Positions 23,230 through 35,065 of a stretch of DNA of 64,000 bases are shown in pieces. Source of the DNA: Isoetes taiwanensis (taxonomy: Eukaryota > Streptophyta > Lycopodiopsida > Isoetales > Isoetaceae); NCBI GenBank assembly GCA_021234155.1, contig JAJEKV010000056.1, forward strand, positions 9,227,488 to 9,291,487, read 5' to 3'. The translations under genes and the position numbers were made by a program. Under the pieces are notes generated by a model. That model ran no database searches. It was given only the letters and a program-made list of their open reading frames with translations, and had not been told where the DNA came from. Every line of letters starts with the position of its first letter. Positions within the stretch are counted from its first letter, which is position 1.

Positions 23230-25336
23230 AAGTGGTGTATGTTTAAATCCAAAGAAGTGTATTTTTCTATGTTCAAAAGGTGAACTATTAGGTCATGAAG
23301 TATCTGCTCAAGGAATCAAAGTCTCAGAAGGTAAGATGGAAGCACTCAAGAAAGTAGTACCACCTAAGACTCTGAGGCAAGTGAAGAGCTTTATGGGACT
23401 CACTAGTTTTTTAAGAATCTATGTGCCTAATTTCTCACATATTATGGGTCCTATAGCAAATCTGACAAGAGTAGGCAAGTACAGCAAACATGAGAGCAAA
23501 CATATGGAAGTAAATTGGACACCAGAGTGCCAGGCTGCTTTTGAGTTGCTCATCACTCGAATTTCTCAATCAGAAGCTTTAAAACCACCTGATCATAAAC
23601 TTCCTTTTAAAGTTTATATAAGTATCACTAACAAGGCTGTTGGCATTACTCTACTACAGGATCATGGCATAATAGCCTTTGCAAGCAAGATATGGTCAGA
23701 CACAGAAATGAGGTATGCTAGATTGGAAAAAAGTGCTGCAGGAATAATGTGGTTCCTACAAAGACTTGGACATATTGTCCAACACAATGAGGTAAAGGTG
23801 CTCATGCACCAAAATCCCCTTCCATTATTATTTCAGAAAAGTCAAAGCAAAGCCAAGTTATGCAGGTGGGCCTGCAAAATTCAAGATTATAATCTTAGTG
23901 TCAAAACAGTCAAAACCATTAAGAGCCCTAGTGATTATCTTACAGAGAGAGCTTTTGAATTTGAGGATTTTGAAGGATTGCAGGACATGGAAATACCTCA
24001 GGAGACTGGAGACTCTACTAACCTTGTTTTATCTAGCAAGATGAGTGAGGATTGGCAATTTGACCTTATTGAATTTTTGCAGAATGGAGAGCTGCCTAAA
24101 AACATGGATACTAAGCAAACCAGAAGATTTAGAGCTAAAGCTAAAACATTCAAGATGGTAGGAGATGTGTTGTGCAAGATTGATCATAATGGGGTGCTTT
24201 TAAGATGTGTCAACAGATCTGAAGCTGAGCTGATTGTGGAGGCATGTCATGAAGGCATTTGTGGTGGGCATTTTGCGGTGAGACCATCGCAAAGAAGATC
24301 ATCGAGATCGGGCTACTTCTGGCCAAGTTTGTTCAAAGATTGTTATGAGACAATCAAAAGATGCCATAAATGTCAAATTCATGGTAGAAGAATCCTTCAA
24401 CCTGCTGCTCTCACTGGTATTGTATCTCCTGGTCCTTTTCAAATTTGGGGATTGGATTTTATAGGGCCTATATTTCCTGAATCTCAAGGTCGGCATGAAT
24501 ACATCCTAGTTGCTTACTGATTATTTTACTAAATGGGTGGAAGCAACTCCTCTTAGACAGTGCAAATGCTCGACAACCGCTAGATTCTTACATGAGCACA
24601 TATGCACTAGGTTTGGCATTCCTTTCAAAATTGTATCGATAGGGGGAACACGGTTCATAAATGATGTCATTAGTAATTTATCGAAAGCATTAAAGGTCAA
24701 ACATGTGAAAAGTTCTACCTATTATCCTCAAGGCAATGGACAATTTGAGTCAACAAATAAAGTATTGAAAAGCATTCTAAAAAAAAAGCAGGTTGAAGTT
24801 CACAAAAAGGATTGGCATATTAAATCGCATGATGCATTGTGGGCATATAGGACCACTTGTGAAAAATGCTACTAACCATACACCTTTTAGCCTTGTCTAT
24901 GGTGTTGAAGTCAGTAGTGCCAGTTGAGCTAGAGTTGCCATCACTCGGGTTGGCAATGAAGATCCAGATCTTTGGAGGATGCCTACAAAGGCAGTGTATG
25001 ATAAGTTCTTTGATGCTTGAAGAAGAGAGGTCGGAAGTCGAGAATGTGAACTTGAGGAAAAAAGCTAAGGATGTAGCAGCATTCAAAGCTGCACACAAAT
25101 TACAAGGAAGTTTCAAAGTAGATGAATTGGTGCTCAAATGGAATAAAGCAAAGGAAGATTCAGCAGGTAAATTTGATGGCCTGTGGGAAGGTCCTTTCAA
25201 GATCCATGCAATTGCAGGTACAAGTTCTTATCTTTTGCAAGAAATTGGTACAGGGAGATTGCTAGCTAATCCCATAAACACATTGCATTTGAAAAGGTAT
25301 TGGGAGCAGCATATCTGCCTGATCTTATTTGAATAA
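23230..25336 (+). pseudogene. Element C RT end - decayed RNase H - integrase
   Basis: Continues pol in three open pieces (to 24520, 24510-24875, 24866-25336), with frameshifts at about 24505 and 24860. The ordinary RNase H after RT has lost catalytic positions: the usual TDAS site reads ITNK and the usual YTDH site reads LMHQ, while a Glu (RLEKSA) and an Asp (SPSDYL) remain. The integrase zinc-finger end (CHKCQIHG) and first core Asp (WGLDFIGP) are present; the second core Asp is replaced (SIGGTRF, usually SDxGT); the Glu motif (GNGQFESTN) remains. The C-terminus (WEGPFKI) has no chromodomain. This copy cannot integrate on its own. Confidence 0.88.
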
Positions 25337-26082
25337 ACATGTAGAAGTGCTTTTAGTTAGGTAGTATATGATAATTCTGAGCAATAGTTGTCAGAGTCTT
25401 TGTTAGTATTTCAAATTTAAAATGACAAAAGACAAAAAAAAAAAAAAGAAAGAAAGAAAATCAAACAAAACATAGAGTACTAGGTAAAGTAGGTTTTATT
25501 ATTAACCAGTGTGCACTTTCAGAGAGAAGGTGGTTGCTGATTGAAGGCCAGATTTCAAACAAAATGCTGTTTCAGGCTGAACACGAGTTTATCTTGTTGA
25601 TGCTAACATTTTGCACCACTTTCCAGATCCATCAGACTGATCAAACTCATCAGAATGTGACTTAGCCTGCATATACATGAGACTTGTATTTTTTTTCAAA
25701 TGCAGATTCCCATCAAGCAGCTGTGCATCCATGGAGAAAAGCTGTTGCAGAAGATACTAACAGTTTTTAAGGTGTCATTCCAGGTTCATTTGTTTTCCTT
25801 CCACATCCATCTGATCACTATAGCCTGAAACATATGACCATTGCTTCCAAATTTTGTCAAGCTGCTACCAAAAGTTGCCTCCCATAGTCACTCACCTAAA
25901 GGCAACTCAGAAACACAAATTCAAACAGAACCAGAAGAATATTGCTGCTGATCATGTCAATTATTCCAACAGTTTCTGAAGATTACCTGTCAGTCTGTAT
26001 ATTCATATTCATACTCAAGTTTTTTTAACTGAATATCACAGGCTGAGGGGACCAGCCACATCCTTTCCTCTGTTTAGCATCA
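25337..26082 (+). other. Element C region between pol and 3' LTR
   Basis: No gene recognised. An A-rich run near 25430-25460 is followed by AT-rich sequence. No clear polypurine tract abuts the 3' LTR; the nearest purine run is AGGCTGAGGGGA at about 26039-26050, some 30 bp away. Confidence 0.5.
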
Positions 26083-28520
26083 TGTTGCCTGGCTATAGCA
26101 GGCAACATATAAAAGATTTGAAGGCTAAAGTTTGAAGACCAAAAGATGCTGATGAAGAACCCAAAGGATGACTTTAAGTCAAGACACAAGTTCACAACTC
26201 AAACTCCAAAGATTGAATGCATTCTCTAGCTCTGAAGGCACTTGTGAAGTTTGGAAGACCCCATGAAGATGGCAAGCTATGATATGGTATTTATCTCTCT
26301 CATGTTGTGATAACTCTCTATTTGCCTTTTGTTTCATCATACCATCATCCTTTATCCTATTTTTTCACCTTCCTTGCCTTTTCACATCCTATACCATCAT
26401 GTATCACATATGTAGCCATTGTTTCATAGTTGATCTACCATTACCTAGGGCACATTTTCCAAGGAAGTTGTCAAACCTAAAAGTTGCCTAGCATCAAGTT
26501 CTATATCATCATTTTCATCTCATGCTTTGCCATCCCATCATCACACACTTCATACCAAGTAGCTAAAGCAAAAAAACATATGTGCTAAGCACAAAAAACA
26601 CAAAAAAGCACAAAAATGCCTAGTCACCATCTCTAAGTGACATGGCGTGATGACTAGACATACATGTCATCACCTCCAAAGCTACTTTGGTCCACTCATC
26701 ATTGCCACTTTCATGTCTCATTCATCATGATGCCACCTAAGCACCAAATTTCCACATCATCACATCACTCCACATCATCAAATGATGACTAGGCAAGTTT
26801 TGACCAAACTCAAAAATTGGTCAACCTAATGATCAAATTACCTTGGGAAGTGAACCTACTAGCCTTGTTTACCCTAGTTGACCCATTTTCACCTTTCTAC
26901 TACATCTTCACCTATTGCCACCTTTTTACCCAAAAAGAAAAACAATGTGCTCTATTCATCAAGATGAAGATTTCATGTCATAAAGCACAAAAATATGTCC
27001 TCTTGACCTTTGAAAATCCAAAAAAGACCTTGTTTTGACCTAGATATTGAAGACATTGGGAAACGTGCCTCATTGAAAAATTGGCAAAACCTACCTACAT
27101 CTACCCCCCATCTATCTACCCTCTCATCCTCTGCCAAGTGGCGTCCCCCGGCATGCATGCCAAGTCAAAACACGAGCCGAGCTTGGGGAGGAGACCACGT
27201 AATCAAGAAAATAGAAAATGGATCTCGTATTTATACCTTGACATATTTTTTCATTCAGACACTGGGATATATCGATTTGAACCCTAAAATTTGAATTCGC
27301 CAAGAAACTTCCATTCTGTTGAGCCAAACGAAGTAATCATTGCCTCTGTTGGTCGATTTTGTCCTACTCCACCTAAAGAACAGTTGAATTAAACCAAAAC
27401 CGGAGCCTTGATTGCGAATTTGCCAAGATCCGGCCGGAAACAAGGGATTTTAAAAAAGGGGTTTGTTCTACTGAAATTTTTCGAGGGCCATAAGCGGATT
27501 TGAAGACCAGGAACGTGAAATCGTGACGTCTACAGAGCTTGCAGAAGATCCTCCTGCTTCGGAAATCAAGATCTGAGGCATATATGATAAAATATCCTTG
27601 AATCTTTTTGAAACTTGAAGTTTATTTTGATTGAGCTATTCTTGGGTGATCTAGTCGGACATTCTTGAATACCTTGTGCTGTGAATTTGTTGTTTTGACT
27701 TAATGAAAATCGGAATTTGGGAAAAGACTGTGTAAAACAATGATTGAACTCATTTTGCTCTGCATTGTCATTTACAATTAAGCATAAAGGAATTGAGCGG
27801 AATGCAACTAGTGTTTGTTTAAGTTAGAAAATAGAATTGAGACGACTTGCAGAGTATATGTCCTGTGAAGAAGACTAAAAATAGATTTTTCTTCGAATCA
27901 TCTGTTAGTTGTAGGCGTTGTTAGCATCCAAGCAACCATTAGAAGCATCAGTAGTGAATATTAAGAGCAAAGAAAACAAAAGAAAGGGGATTGACAATCA
28001 GAGTGCAAAGGCTGTTGCAAATATTGCCATAGAAACTCTGGCAACGCATGTTACAGCAAGAATTTAGGCTTTGGTTGAATCAAGTGAGCATATGCACGTG
28101 ACCTACAGGAGCATATCCAAGTGTGGGAATTCGTCTCTACCCTAGAAGATCATTGTTTAGCATTTGGCAAAATCGAGCTCGCTGTCTAGGCCATTGACCA
28201 AAAATTGACCCAGTCAGGAAGTTGATTTGTGAGAAATCTGTAAGCACTTTGCCTATAGACTTTACACAACAGTTTTCTGGAGTTGGCTAGCATACTTTGG
28301 TAAAGATTTCAAGTGCCTTTGAAATAGATGCATGGTTTGGTGAATGTTTGAGTGCTGCTAGTTTCTTTTGCTTCAGGGATTCTAGTGGATTTGGTATTTC
28401 CTTGCAAATTCAGAGATGTCTTGCAGTGCAGATTGATCACCTCAAGTGATTTGGAGGTCCTGACCATCAAAACACCTTTGTGAGGCCCCAGTTGGAGACC
28501 ACCCAGGATAATCTCCAACA
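26083..28520 (+). repeat. Element C, 3' LTR
   Basis: 2,438 bp, near-identical to 17555-19998. Differences cluster at 27140-27270 (short indels and substitutions). TSD CTTTG follows at 28521-28525. Confidence 0.94.
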
Positions 28521-30160
28521 CTTTGGCATCTAATTTGTTCAACATGTCATCCAGATTAGTCAAATTTGTATGCTGAGTAATATTAACATCGGGCTGATCC
28601 ATATTCACTTGGTCATCCCCAATATTTTTTTCTTCCTCCACATGGGGGCTCAGCCTTGCCATCTTCTCTAATGTTTCAAAAAATGACTCCAGGAAATGGC
28701 ATATTTTAGCATCATCTTCGAAGGATACACTCCATTTTCCTTGGATCAAAGCCACCCTAAAGGATGTACCTGCTGAGAAAAAATCAAGAACTGTCCCGTC
28801 AATGGGAACTAGTTCATTAACTATGTGGTGAATATAAGAGATTTTGGCTTGGCTTTCTAGAACAAAGTCACCATCCATGTTCGCCCATGAAAACTTATGC
28901 TTGTGAAGTACATCATGTATTTTTTTTTTCAAATTTTCATCCTGCTCTTATTGCCTATAATTTCATGTTTTGGAATGGGAGTGCTTTTTGGGGCATTGTT
29001 CACTTGTGTCAATCTGAGTTCTAGGCTAGGCTGCAAGGGAATCACGCGAGCCTGACTTCTGTTAATGGTCACATGCGTGACGTAGTATTGGAAACTCAAC
29101 CATTTTCTTGCTTACCCAACCCTACTCTTCATAAGCACCAATCAATATTTGTGAACTACCTTGCACCTGACTTTAGCTATATAAGCAATTAGGAAGTTGA
29201 CCTGATCTCAAAATATGACAATGTGATAGATCTTGGCAGTTGTTATACTAGCAATCATGTTGAAGAGATCCAGATATTTCTTTACATCCTAGACGATGGT
29301 GTACCTCCTCATGTCAAAAAACACCATTGTCCCGTTTTGAGGTTCAGGTGCTTTTACAGGTCTTCCGTGCTTGGTCACCCTGTAGACGGTGTTTCTTTTC
29401 TCTTTCAGCTTATTTGCTTCCTCAGGCCTAAGAATAGATCTGATTACTTCAAGGAAAACACCTGGGAGATCTCCCTACATATGATCCTTATTGTAATTAG
29501 CTTTGATGTACTCAAAATCAAAGCTTGCGATGTTAAGAAGGCTCTGCTAGGTAAACTCCGGAAACTTGCTTGCAAGCTCTTCAAAACTGGCATAACAATC
29601 GTTCATAATGCTATTAGCATAAGACAATGTTTCTTGACGCATGAGCATGAGTGTCCTAATGTCTATTGCCCTTTGCTTACAGTCCTTTCAAGAATGTCTT
29701 CCCTTCTAAAATCTCATCCATAAGCTGGGAAACTTCGGCATTGAACATACCACGTAATGTTTTGCTGAGGAAATCTTTGGTGGGCCTATCTGGCAACTCA
29801 CTATGATCATCCACAAGTTTCCTACCTGTCCACTTAGAAACAACCTGCATGAACTTGGACCAAGGCTCTTCTTACATGAATATGAAATGTTTTTCATCTT
29901 TTAGCTCTTTCGCCTTCAATATTGTGGTTGCCACTTCAACGAAATCTTGAAAAATAAATAGGTCATAAGAATCGCGGTGGCGATCTTGCCAAACAAAAAG
30001 ACATTTACCTTCCATGCAGATGTTACCGCCGTTCCAATTGATCCTTGGGGTGGACAGCCATAAGCTTTGTATTGGTTGCGAAGTTGTTGGAGCTTTTCTA
30101 CGATGGGTTCCTTATACACTGTGTTAGCAATTATGTCATTGCATTGTGTAGACAATTGTA
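28521..30160 (-). pseudogene. HG gene, middle segment with methyltransferase-like motif
   Basis: The largest HG piece, read on the minus strand from the copia site (30160) to element C (28521). Recognisable stretches in order are CNDIIANTVYKEPIVEKLQQ, YDLFIFQDFVEVATTILKAK, EEPWSKFMQVVSKWTGRKLV, DRPTKDFLSKTLRGMF, LMLMRQETLSYANSIMNDCY, KRNTVYRVTKHGRPVKAPEP, then the open frame from 28932 with GTVLDFFSAGTSFRVALIQG followed by SFEDD. The last motif resembles motif I (DxFxGxGT) and the following acidic loop of amino-methyltransferases. Several in-frame stops (about 29873, 29540, 29475, 29330, 29210) and frameshifts show that it is dead. I could not find a DPPY motif, so methyltransferase activity of the ancestor is inference. 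Confidence 0.65.
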
Positions 30161-30803
30161 TGTTAGGAAATTTTATTGATCAATGTCTAGCAAATATTAT
30201 TCAACAACAATTTGCACTTAGAGAATAACCTTTTAACTTTCAACGAATTTAAACCAGATAATCCATTCAATGGTTAATTCAAAAGTACTGTAGCAATAGT
30301 TTACACGGGACACTGTAGCTATGGTCTAACTTCAATATTCACTTGTTAGATACACACCGACAGCTCAGGCATTCATAACTTTATGAATCCGATCAGTTCC
30401 CCCTATGCCCTGAATGAATGATACTCCTTTTATTTTGATCTGATCGGCACCGATTCACCAGGAATCGGCACCAAAATCTCCTCTACCGTTTCGCTCCTCT
30501 TCTTACTATTTAAACGATCATATCTGGCTTTATCCCATATGACCGAGATAGCCTTTTTCTCAATATAAGGTAAACCTTAGAAACCCTTAGGTCAATGGTC
30601 ACTTATAACCGAATGTTTAACCATGAACCTTATGTTTAACCATGGACCTTAACTCCAATGCATCAATCATTCTCATCCCAGATCATGAGTTTCTAAGAGC
30701 TTGCACCCTAAGTTCAAATGATAATACTGTCTTCCCTGGATGATATCTATTGCATGTCACTCTGATACGAATTCTCTGATTATAATATGATCCTATTTCA
30801 ACA
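30161..30803 (-). repeat. Copia element, 3' LTR
   Basis: 643 bp; no difference from 35066-35708 seen by eye. The last codons of the polyprotein overlap it by a few bases. Confidence 0.96.
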
Positions 30804-33800
30804 CTCTCCCTTCATATTATAATCCTTGCAGTTAATTAACTCCCTCAACTTAGTAAACCTGTTCTCTGCCAGTGATTTAGTAAGTATGTCTGCTAGTTGG
30901 TTTTCTGTCTGAACATACTTCACCTGCACAACATTTCTGTTTACTAGATCACGTATAAAATGCATCTCTAACTCTATATGTTTGCTCCTCTCATGTAAGA
31001 CAGGGTTTTTCGTCATTGCAATACAACTTGTGCTATCTGACTGCAAAATCAAAGGATCTTCCTGAGTTATTCCTAATTCATTTAGTAGCCTTCTACACCA
31101 TAAAATTTCCTTTGCTGCAAGTGTGGTAGCTGCATATTCAGCCTCTGCAGTTGAAAGGGCTATTGAACTTTGCTTTTTGCACTTCCATGAAACTGGTCCA
31201 CCTCCCAGCAACAGAATAAATCCAGAAGTGGATTTTCTTTCATCAAGGTCTCCACCCCAATCTGAGTCACAAAATGACTGAAGCACTAGATTTTCTGAGT
31301 TAAACATTATACCATAATTGCTTGTACCTTTTAGGTATCTCAAAATCCTTTTTGCTGCATGCCAATGACCTATGCCTGGATCATTGCAATATCTGCTCAA
31401 GATATTTACTGCATAAGAGATGTCTGGCCTGGTACAGTTTGCTAAATAGAGCAAACATCCAATCAACTCTCGATATGGCAAATGTTCTGCTATAAGCTTC
31501 TCCTTTTCTGTTTTAGGGCATTGTTCTTTAGATAATTTGCTTCCAGCAGACATAGGAGTCTTCACAGTATTACATCCTTCCATGTTAAACCTTTTCAACA
31601 TCCCTGCTACATTTTGTCCCTGTGATAGTGTCATGATTTTCCCTTTCCTATCTCTGTGAACTTCAATCCCTAGGAATTTTTTTAATTCCCCTAAATCTGT
31701 CATTTCAAACCTGCCCTTCAAGATGTCTTTGCATTTCTGCAATATTTTCATGTTACTAGCAATCATGACATTATCATCTACGTACAAAGCAATGTAACAG
31801 AATTCCTTTTCCTCCTTAAACAAATATATGTTTCCATCATTTCCAAGCTTTGCAAAACCTTGATCTTTCAAATAAGAATCCATGCAAATGTACCACTGCC
31901 TAGGAGACTGCTTGAGTCCGTATACAGCTCGTTTTAACTTCCATACTTTTCCTCTCCCTTGCTCAAAACCAGGAGGTTGTCTCATGTACACCTCTTCATC
32001 TAATTTGGCATTAAGGAAGGCAGTAGTTACATCCATGTGGTGCACTTCTAAATCTTGAGCATTTGCCATTGACAAAAGCATTCTAATGCTGGCCATTTTG
32101 ACTATAGGTGAAAATGTGTCCTCATAGTCAATCCCCTTTTTCTGGGTAAAGCCTTGTGCAACAAGCCTTGCCTTGTATTTAACAGAATTCCCATCAGTTC
32201 CTTGTTTCACCTTATAAATCCATTTACACCCTATTGCATTTTTATCTTTAGGTAGGTCTGCCAACTCAAAGGTGTCAGTTCTTCTAAAAGCACTCAGCTC
32301 CTTTTCCATGGCTTTGTGCCATTCTTCCCCATCAACTCCATTTATAGCTTCCTCAAAATTTTCAGGTGCCTCCATGTCAAGCAGTGCCAAAATCTCAACC
32401 AGATTTATTTCAGCTGAAGTATTTCTTAACCTCCTACTTCTTCCTAAAGAATCTCTACCATAGAGATCTGTACTAACCTGAGCTTCATCTTGCACTATTT
32501 GAGCATTTGTCCTTTTCCCATGACCACCTCTTGCTTCAGCCATCTCATTTTCTTGGGCTGCTGCTGTCCCTTGGTCGAGGTTGACAGGAGCTTGTGCTTC
32601 TTCATTTCTTGTCTGTTCCTGCACAACAGTAGCATTAGTGTCATCATCATCAAGTAAACTTGTGTTGTATAATCTTTTCTCTGAATTATCATCTCCCTTT
32701 GATTCATTATCCCTTTTTCCCTCAGCATTGGCAGATACGGATTTATAAGTTTTGTAACATTGGCTTTCGTCAAAGAGCACATCTCTGCTCACTATGATCT
32801 TCCTTTTTGCTGGCTCGAACATTCTGTAGGCCTTAGACTCCTCATCATAACCTATCAAATATGCAATCTTTGCCCTGTCATCAAGCTTAGACCTCAGCTC
32901 TTTGGGAACATGCACAAAACCTAGGCATCCATAAACTTTAAGTTTATCAAAATCTGGTCTCCTACCAGACCAAAGCATTTCTGGTATTGCTCCATTAATG
33001 CTTGTTGAAGGCAGCATATTCTGAACATTTACTGCAGTTCTTACAGCTTCCTCCCATAAGATGTTAGGTAATCCTGTGTGTTTCAACATTGCTCGAACAG
33101 CATTGAGTATTGTTCTATTTTTTCTCTCTGCAACTCCATTTTGCTGTGGAGAGAATCTACAGGTGAGTTGTCTCTTAATTCCTTTATCTCTGCAATATCT
33201 TTTGAACTCATCAGATAGATATTCACCTCCCCTGTCAGAGCGTATGCATTTTATTTTCCTACCAGTTTCCAACTCTACTTCTGCAGCAAACATTTTAAAT
33301 GCCTCAAAGGCTTCACTTTTCCTCCTTAAGCATATGCATTTCGTTCTTCTACTAAAATCATCAATGAATGTAACAAAATACCTTTTTCCAGACATGCTTC
33401 TCACATTCAAGGGCCCACATAAATCTGTATGTATCATGTCTAGTACTCTCTTTGCTCTTTTGTTTGTTTTTTTGAAAGGTAGCCTGGAATGCTTCCCCAT
33501 CATGCAACCATAACACATCTTTTCTTCTTTGCTTAAATTATCAGCCTTAATCATTCCCTGTTTGATCATAGTCTCGATATTTTTGTTACTAGCATGACAA
33601 AGTCTTTGGTGCCAAGTGTTTATATCAGGAATAATAATTGCATTGACATTAGGCAACTCATCGATAGTTAAACCAAAGAGATTCCCCACTCTTTTCCCAA
33701 GAAACCTGACTTTATTCTCAAATGACACAGTACACTGAAGTTTGTCAAAATTGACTGTAAAACCCATGTCAACTAACTGACTTACAGAAATTAAATTTCT

Positions 33801-35042
33801 AACTAGTGACGGAACACACAACACATCTTTCAAAACCACAGCTTTCCCTTGTAGGTCGAACAGCTCAAGAGTGCCTCCACATTGAACCTTCTGCAATTCT
33901 CCATTTCCAAGTTTGATGTACCCTGTCCTTGCTTCATTTTCTTGCTTGAAGAATTTTGTTGATCCAGTCACTGTTTTTTCTGCTCCACTATCTAATATTA
34001 GCATATCATTCAAGTCATTAGATTCCCTTTTTGAAACAGTCAAAATATCATTATGCCTTACCTCAGCATCCTCATCTTCTTCACTTGAATCTTCCTCGTT
34101 TTCTTCTGCAAGATTGACAGCTGCATTCTTGTTTCCATAACCTTTTCCTTGGCCTCTAAAGGAGACTTTCCCTTTGCTGCCTTTTCCCCTTCCTCCTCTA
34201 CTGCTGGAACACCTATTTGCAAAGTGTCCCTTTCCTCCACAGTTGTAGCATTCTACATCTCTCAACTTAGGGCAGTCTGCCTTAAGGTGTCCAAGTTCCT
34301 TGCAATGATAGCATGGTCCAGGCTGCCTTCTTTCCTTTAACTTATTTGATTTACTTCCTCTGTATTTTTCTTTCGCAGCATACAATACTTCAACATTGTC
34401 CTCATTGTCATCAGAGAGTGCCATGTTCTGTTCAAATTCAGTTCTGATCATATCTTCAGCTGCCTCTCTGGTTTTTGCCACATTCCTAATCAAAGTTGCC
34501 AATTGCTTGTTCCCTTCCACAGCTCGAGCTATATGAAGAAGCTTCTGTTGATCAGTCAAAACCATGCCTGCACCTTCCATATCTGCTATTATGTTATCAA
34601 ATTTTGAAAAAAACTTGGTAAGATCATCATCCTTCTTAAGCCTTAGTTTCCTAAGAGCTTTGTCCAAAATATCTATCTGAGAAGATGATTTTTCTTCAAA
34701 ATGCTTTAACAAATACCTCCAGATTTCTGCTGGTGATTTTCCTCTCACTTTGAGCAGAATGGATGCTCCAACTTTGCTAGTCAAAATGGCATATGCCTCT
34801 TTGATCTTAGCGCTTTCACCTCCACCACTAGTTACAGTGGTTCTTGTTTCACTTGTATCAGCTGAACTGCTCTCCCTTCTTCCTGCAACAGCACTAGAAG
34901 ATTCATAAGAACCTTGCACTAACTCCCATAGATTTTCATTTTCCAACACATTTTTAATCTGCTCTTTCCATATTTGAAAACCAGGGCCACCTTCATAGAT
35001 CTTAATTCCAGATAGAAGGGAAGCTCCAAACCTGCTAGACAT
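30798..35042 (-). CDS. Copia gag-pol polyprotein
   Basis: One open frame of 1,414 codons from the ATG at 35042 (the frame is open two codons further, from a TTG at 35048) to a TGA at 30798-30800. Domains in order: gag with two zinc knuckles (CYHCKELGHLKADC, CYNCGGKGHFANRC); protease LILDSGAEKTVTG (about residue 350); integrase HHCC finger ending MCYGCMMGKHS, and DDE core (HTDLCGPL about 540, SDRGGEY about 603, NGVAERKN about 637); reverse transcriptase (HMDVTTAFLNAKL, ALYVDDNVMIA about 1087); and RNase H (FCDSDWGGD about 1260, STAEAEYAA, QSDSTS, LADILTK). Integrase before RT defines the copia order. Every catalytic residue I can check is present. It makes the proteins for packaging, copying and inserting the element. 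Confidence 0.96.
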   Translation of the reverse strand: MSSRFGASLLSGIKIYEGGPGFQIWKEQIKNVLENENLWELVQGSYESSSAVAGRRESSSADTSETRTTVTSGGGESAKIKEAYAILTSKVGASILLKVRGKSPAEIWRYLLKHFEEKSSSQIDILDKALRKLRLKKDDDLTKFFSKFDNIIADMEGAGMVLTDQQKLLHIARAVEGNKQLATLIRNVAKTREAAEDMIRTEFEQNMALSDDNEDNVEVLYAAKEKYRGSKSNKLKERRQPGPCYHCKELGHLKADCPKLRDVECYNCGGKGHFANRCSSSRGGRGKGSKGKVSFRGQGKGYGNKNAAVNLAEENEEDSSEEDEDAEVRHNDILTVSKRESNDLNDMLILDSGAEKTVTGSTKFFKQENEARTGYIKLGNGELQKVQCGGTLELFDLQGKAVVLKDVLCVPSLVRNLISVSQLVDMGFTVNFDKLQCTVSFENKVRFLGKRVGNLFGLTIDELPNVNAIIIPDINTWHQRLCHASNKNIETMIKQGMIKADNLSKEEKMCYGCMMGKHSRLPFKKTNKRAKRVLDMIHTDLCGPLNVRSMSGKRYFVTFIDDFSRRTKCICLRRKSEAFEAFKMFAAEVELETGRKIKCIRSDRGGEYLSDEFKRYCRDKGIKRQLTCRFSPQQNGVAERKNRTILNAVRAMLKHTGLPNILWEEAVRTAVNVQNMLPSTSINGAIPEMLWSGRRPDFDKLKVYGCLGFVHVPKELRSKLDDRAKIAYLIGYDEESKAYRMFEPAKRKIIVSRDVLFDESQCYKTYKSVSANAEGKRDNESKGDDNSEKRLYNTSLLDDDDTNATVVQEQTRNEEAQAPVNLDQGTAAAQENEMAEARGGHGKRTNAQIVQDEAQVSTDLYGRDSLGRSRRLRNTSAEINLVEILALLDMEAPENFEEAINGVDGEEWHKAMEKELSAFRRTDTFELADLPKDKNAIGCKWIYKVKQGTDGNSVKYKARLVAQGFTQKKGIDYEDTFSPIVKMASIRMLLSMANAQDLEVHHMDVTTAFLNAKLDEEVYMRQPPGFEQGRGKVWKLKRAVYGLKQSPRQWYICMDSYLKDQGFAKLGNDGNIYLFKEEKEFCYIALYVDDNVMIASNMKILQKCKDILKGRFEMTDLGELKKFLGIEVHRDRKGKIMTLSQGQNVAGMLKRFNMEGCNTVKTPMSAGSKLSKEQCPKTEKEKLIAEHLPYRELIGCLLYLANCTRPDISYAVNILSRYCNDPGIGHWHAAKRILRYLKGTSNYGIMFNSENLVLQSFCDSDWGGDLDERKSTSGFILLLGGGPVSWKCKKQSSIALSTAEAEYAATTLAAKEILWCRRLLNELGITQEDPLILQSDSTSCIAMTKNPVLHERSKHIELEMHFIRDLVNRNVVQVKYVQTENQLADILTKSLAENRFTKLRELINCKDYNMKGEC
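30804..30813 (-). other. Copia polypurine tract
   Basis: Minus-strand GAAGGGAGAG immediately before the 3' LTR, inside the last codons of the polyprotein (MKGEC). Confidence 0.85.
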
Positions 35043-35048
35043 TTTCAA

Positions 35049-35064
35049 CCAAGCTCTGATACCA
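35049..35064 (-). other. Copia primer binding site (tRNA-iMet)
   Basis: Minus-strand TGGTATCAGAGCTTGG starts one base after the 5' LTR; the classic plant copia primer site for initiator tRNA-Met. Confidence 0.95.
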
Positions 35065-35065
35065 C

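Larger units (their letters stand above)
17555..28520 (+). mobile_element. Element C: complete Ty3 LTR retrotransposon with archaeal-type RNase H
   Basis: An 11.0-kb plus-strand element with long LTRs (TGTTGCC...CCAACA), a tRNA-Gln type primer site, gag-pol spread over several frames, and a 5-bp TSD CTTTG (17550-17554 and 28521-28525). The LTRs differ by roughly ten substitutions and a few small indels over 2.44 kb, so it is young, but the coding region has frameshifts and lost integrase residues. Domain order is gag, protease, archaeal-type RNase H, RT, decayed ordinary RNase H, integrase. Tat-like motifs (DGGSS, FLDD) and long LTRs suggest the Tat lineage. Confidence 0.93.

Noticed and set aside
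25430-25460. Polypurine tract of element C
   Set aside because: It lies over 600 bp from the 3' LTR; a working tract should adjoin it.
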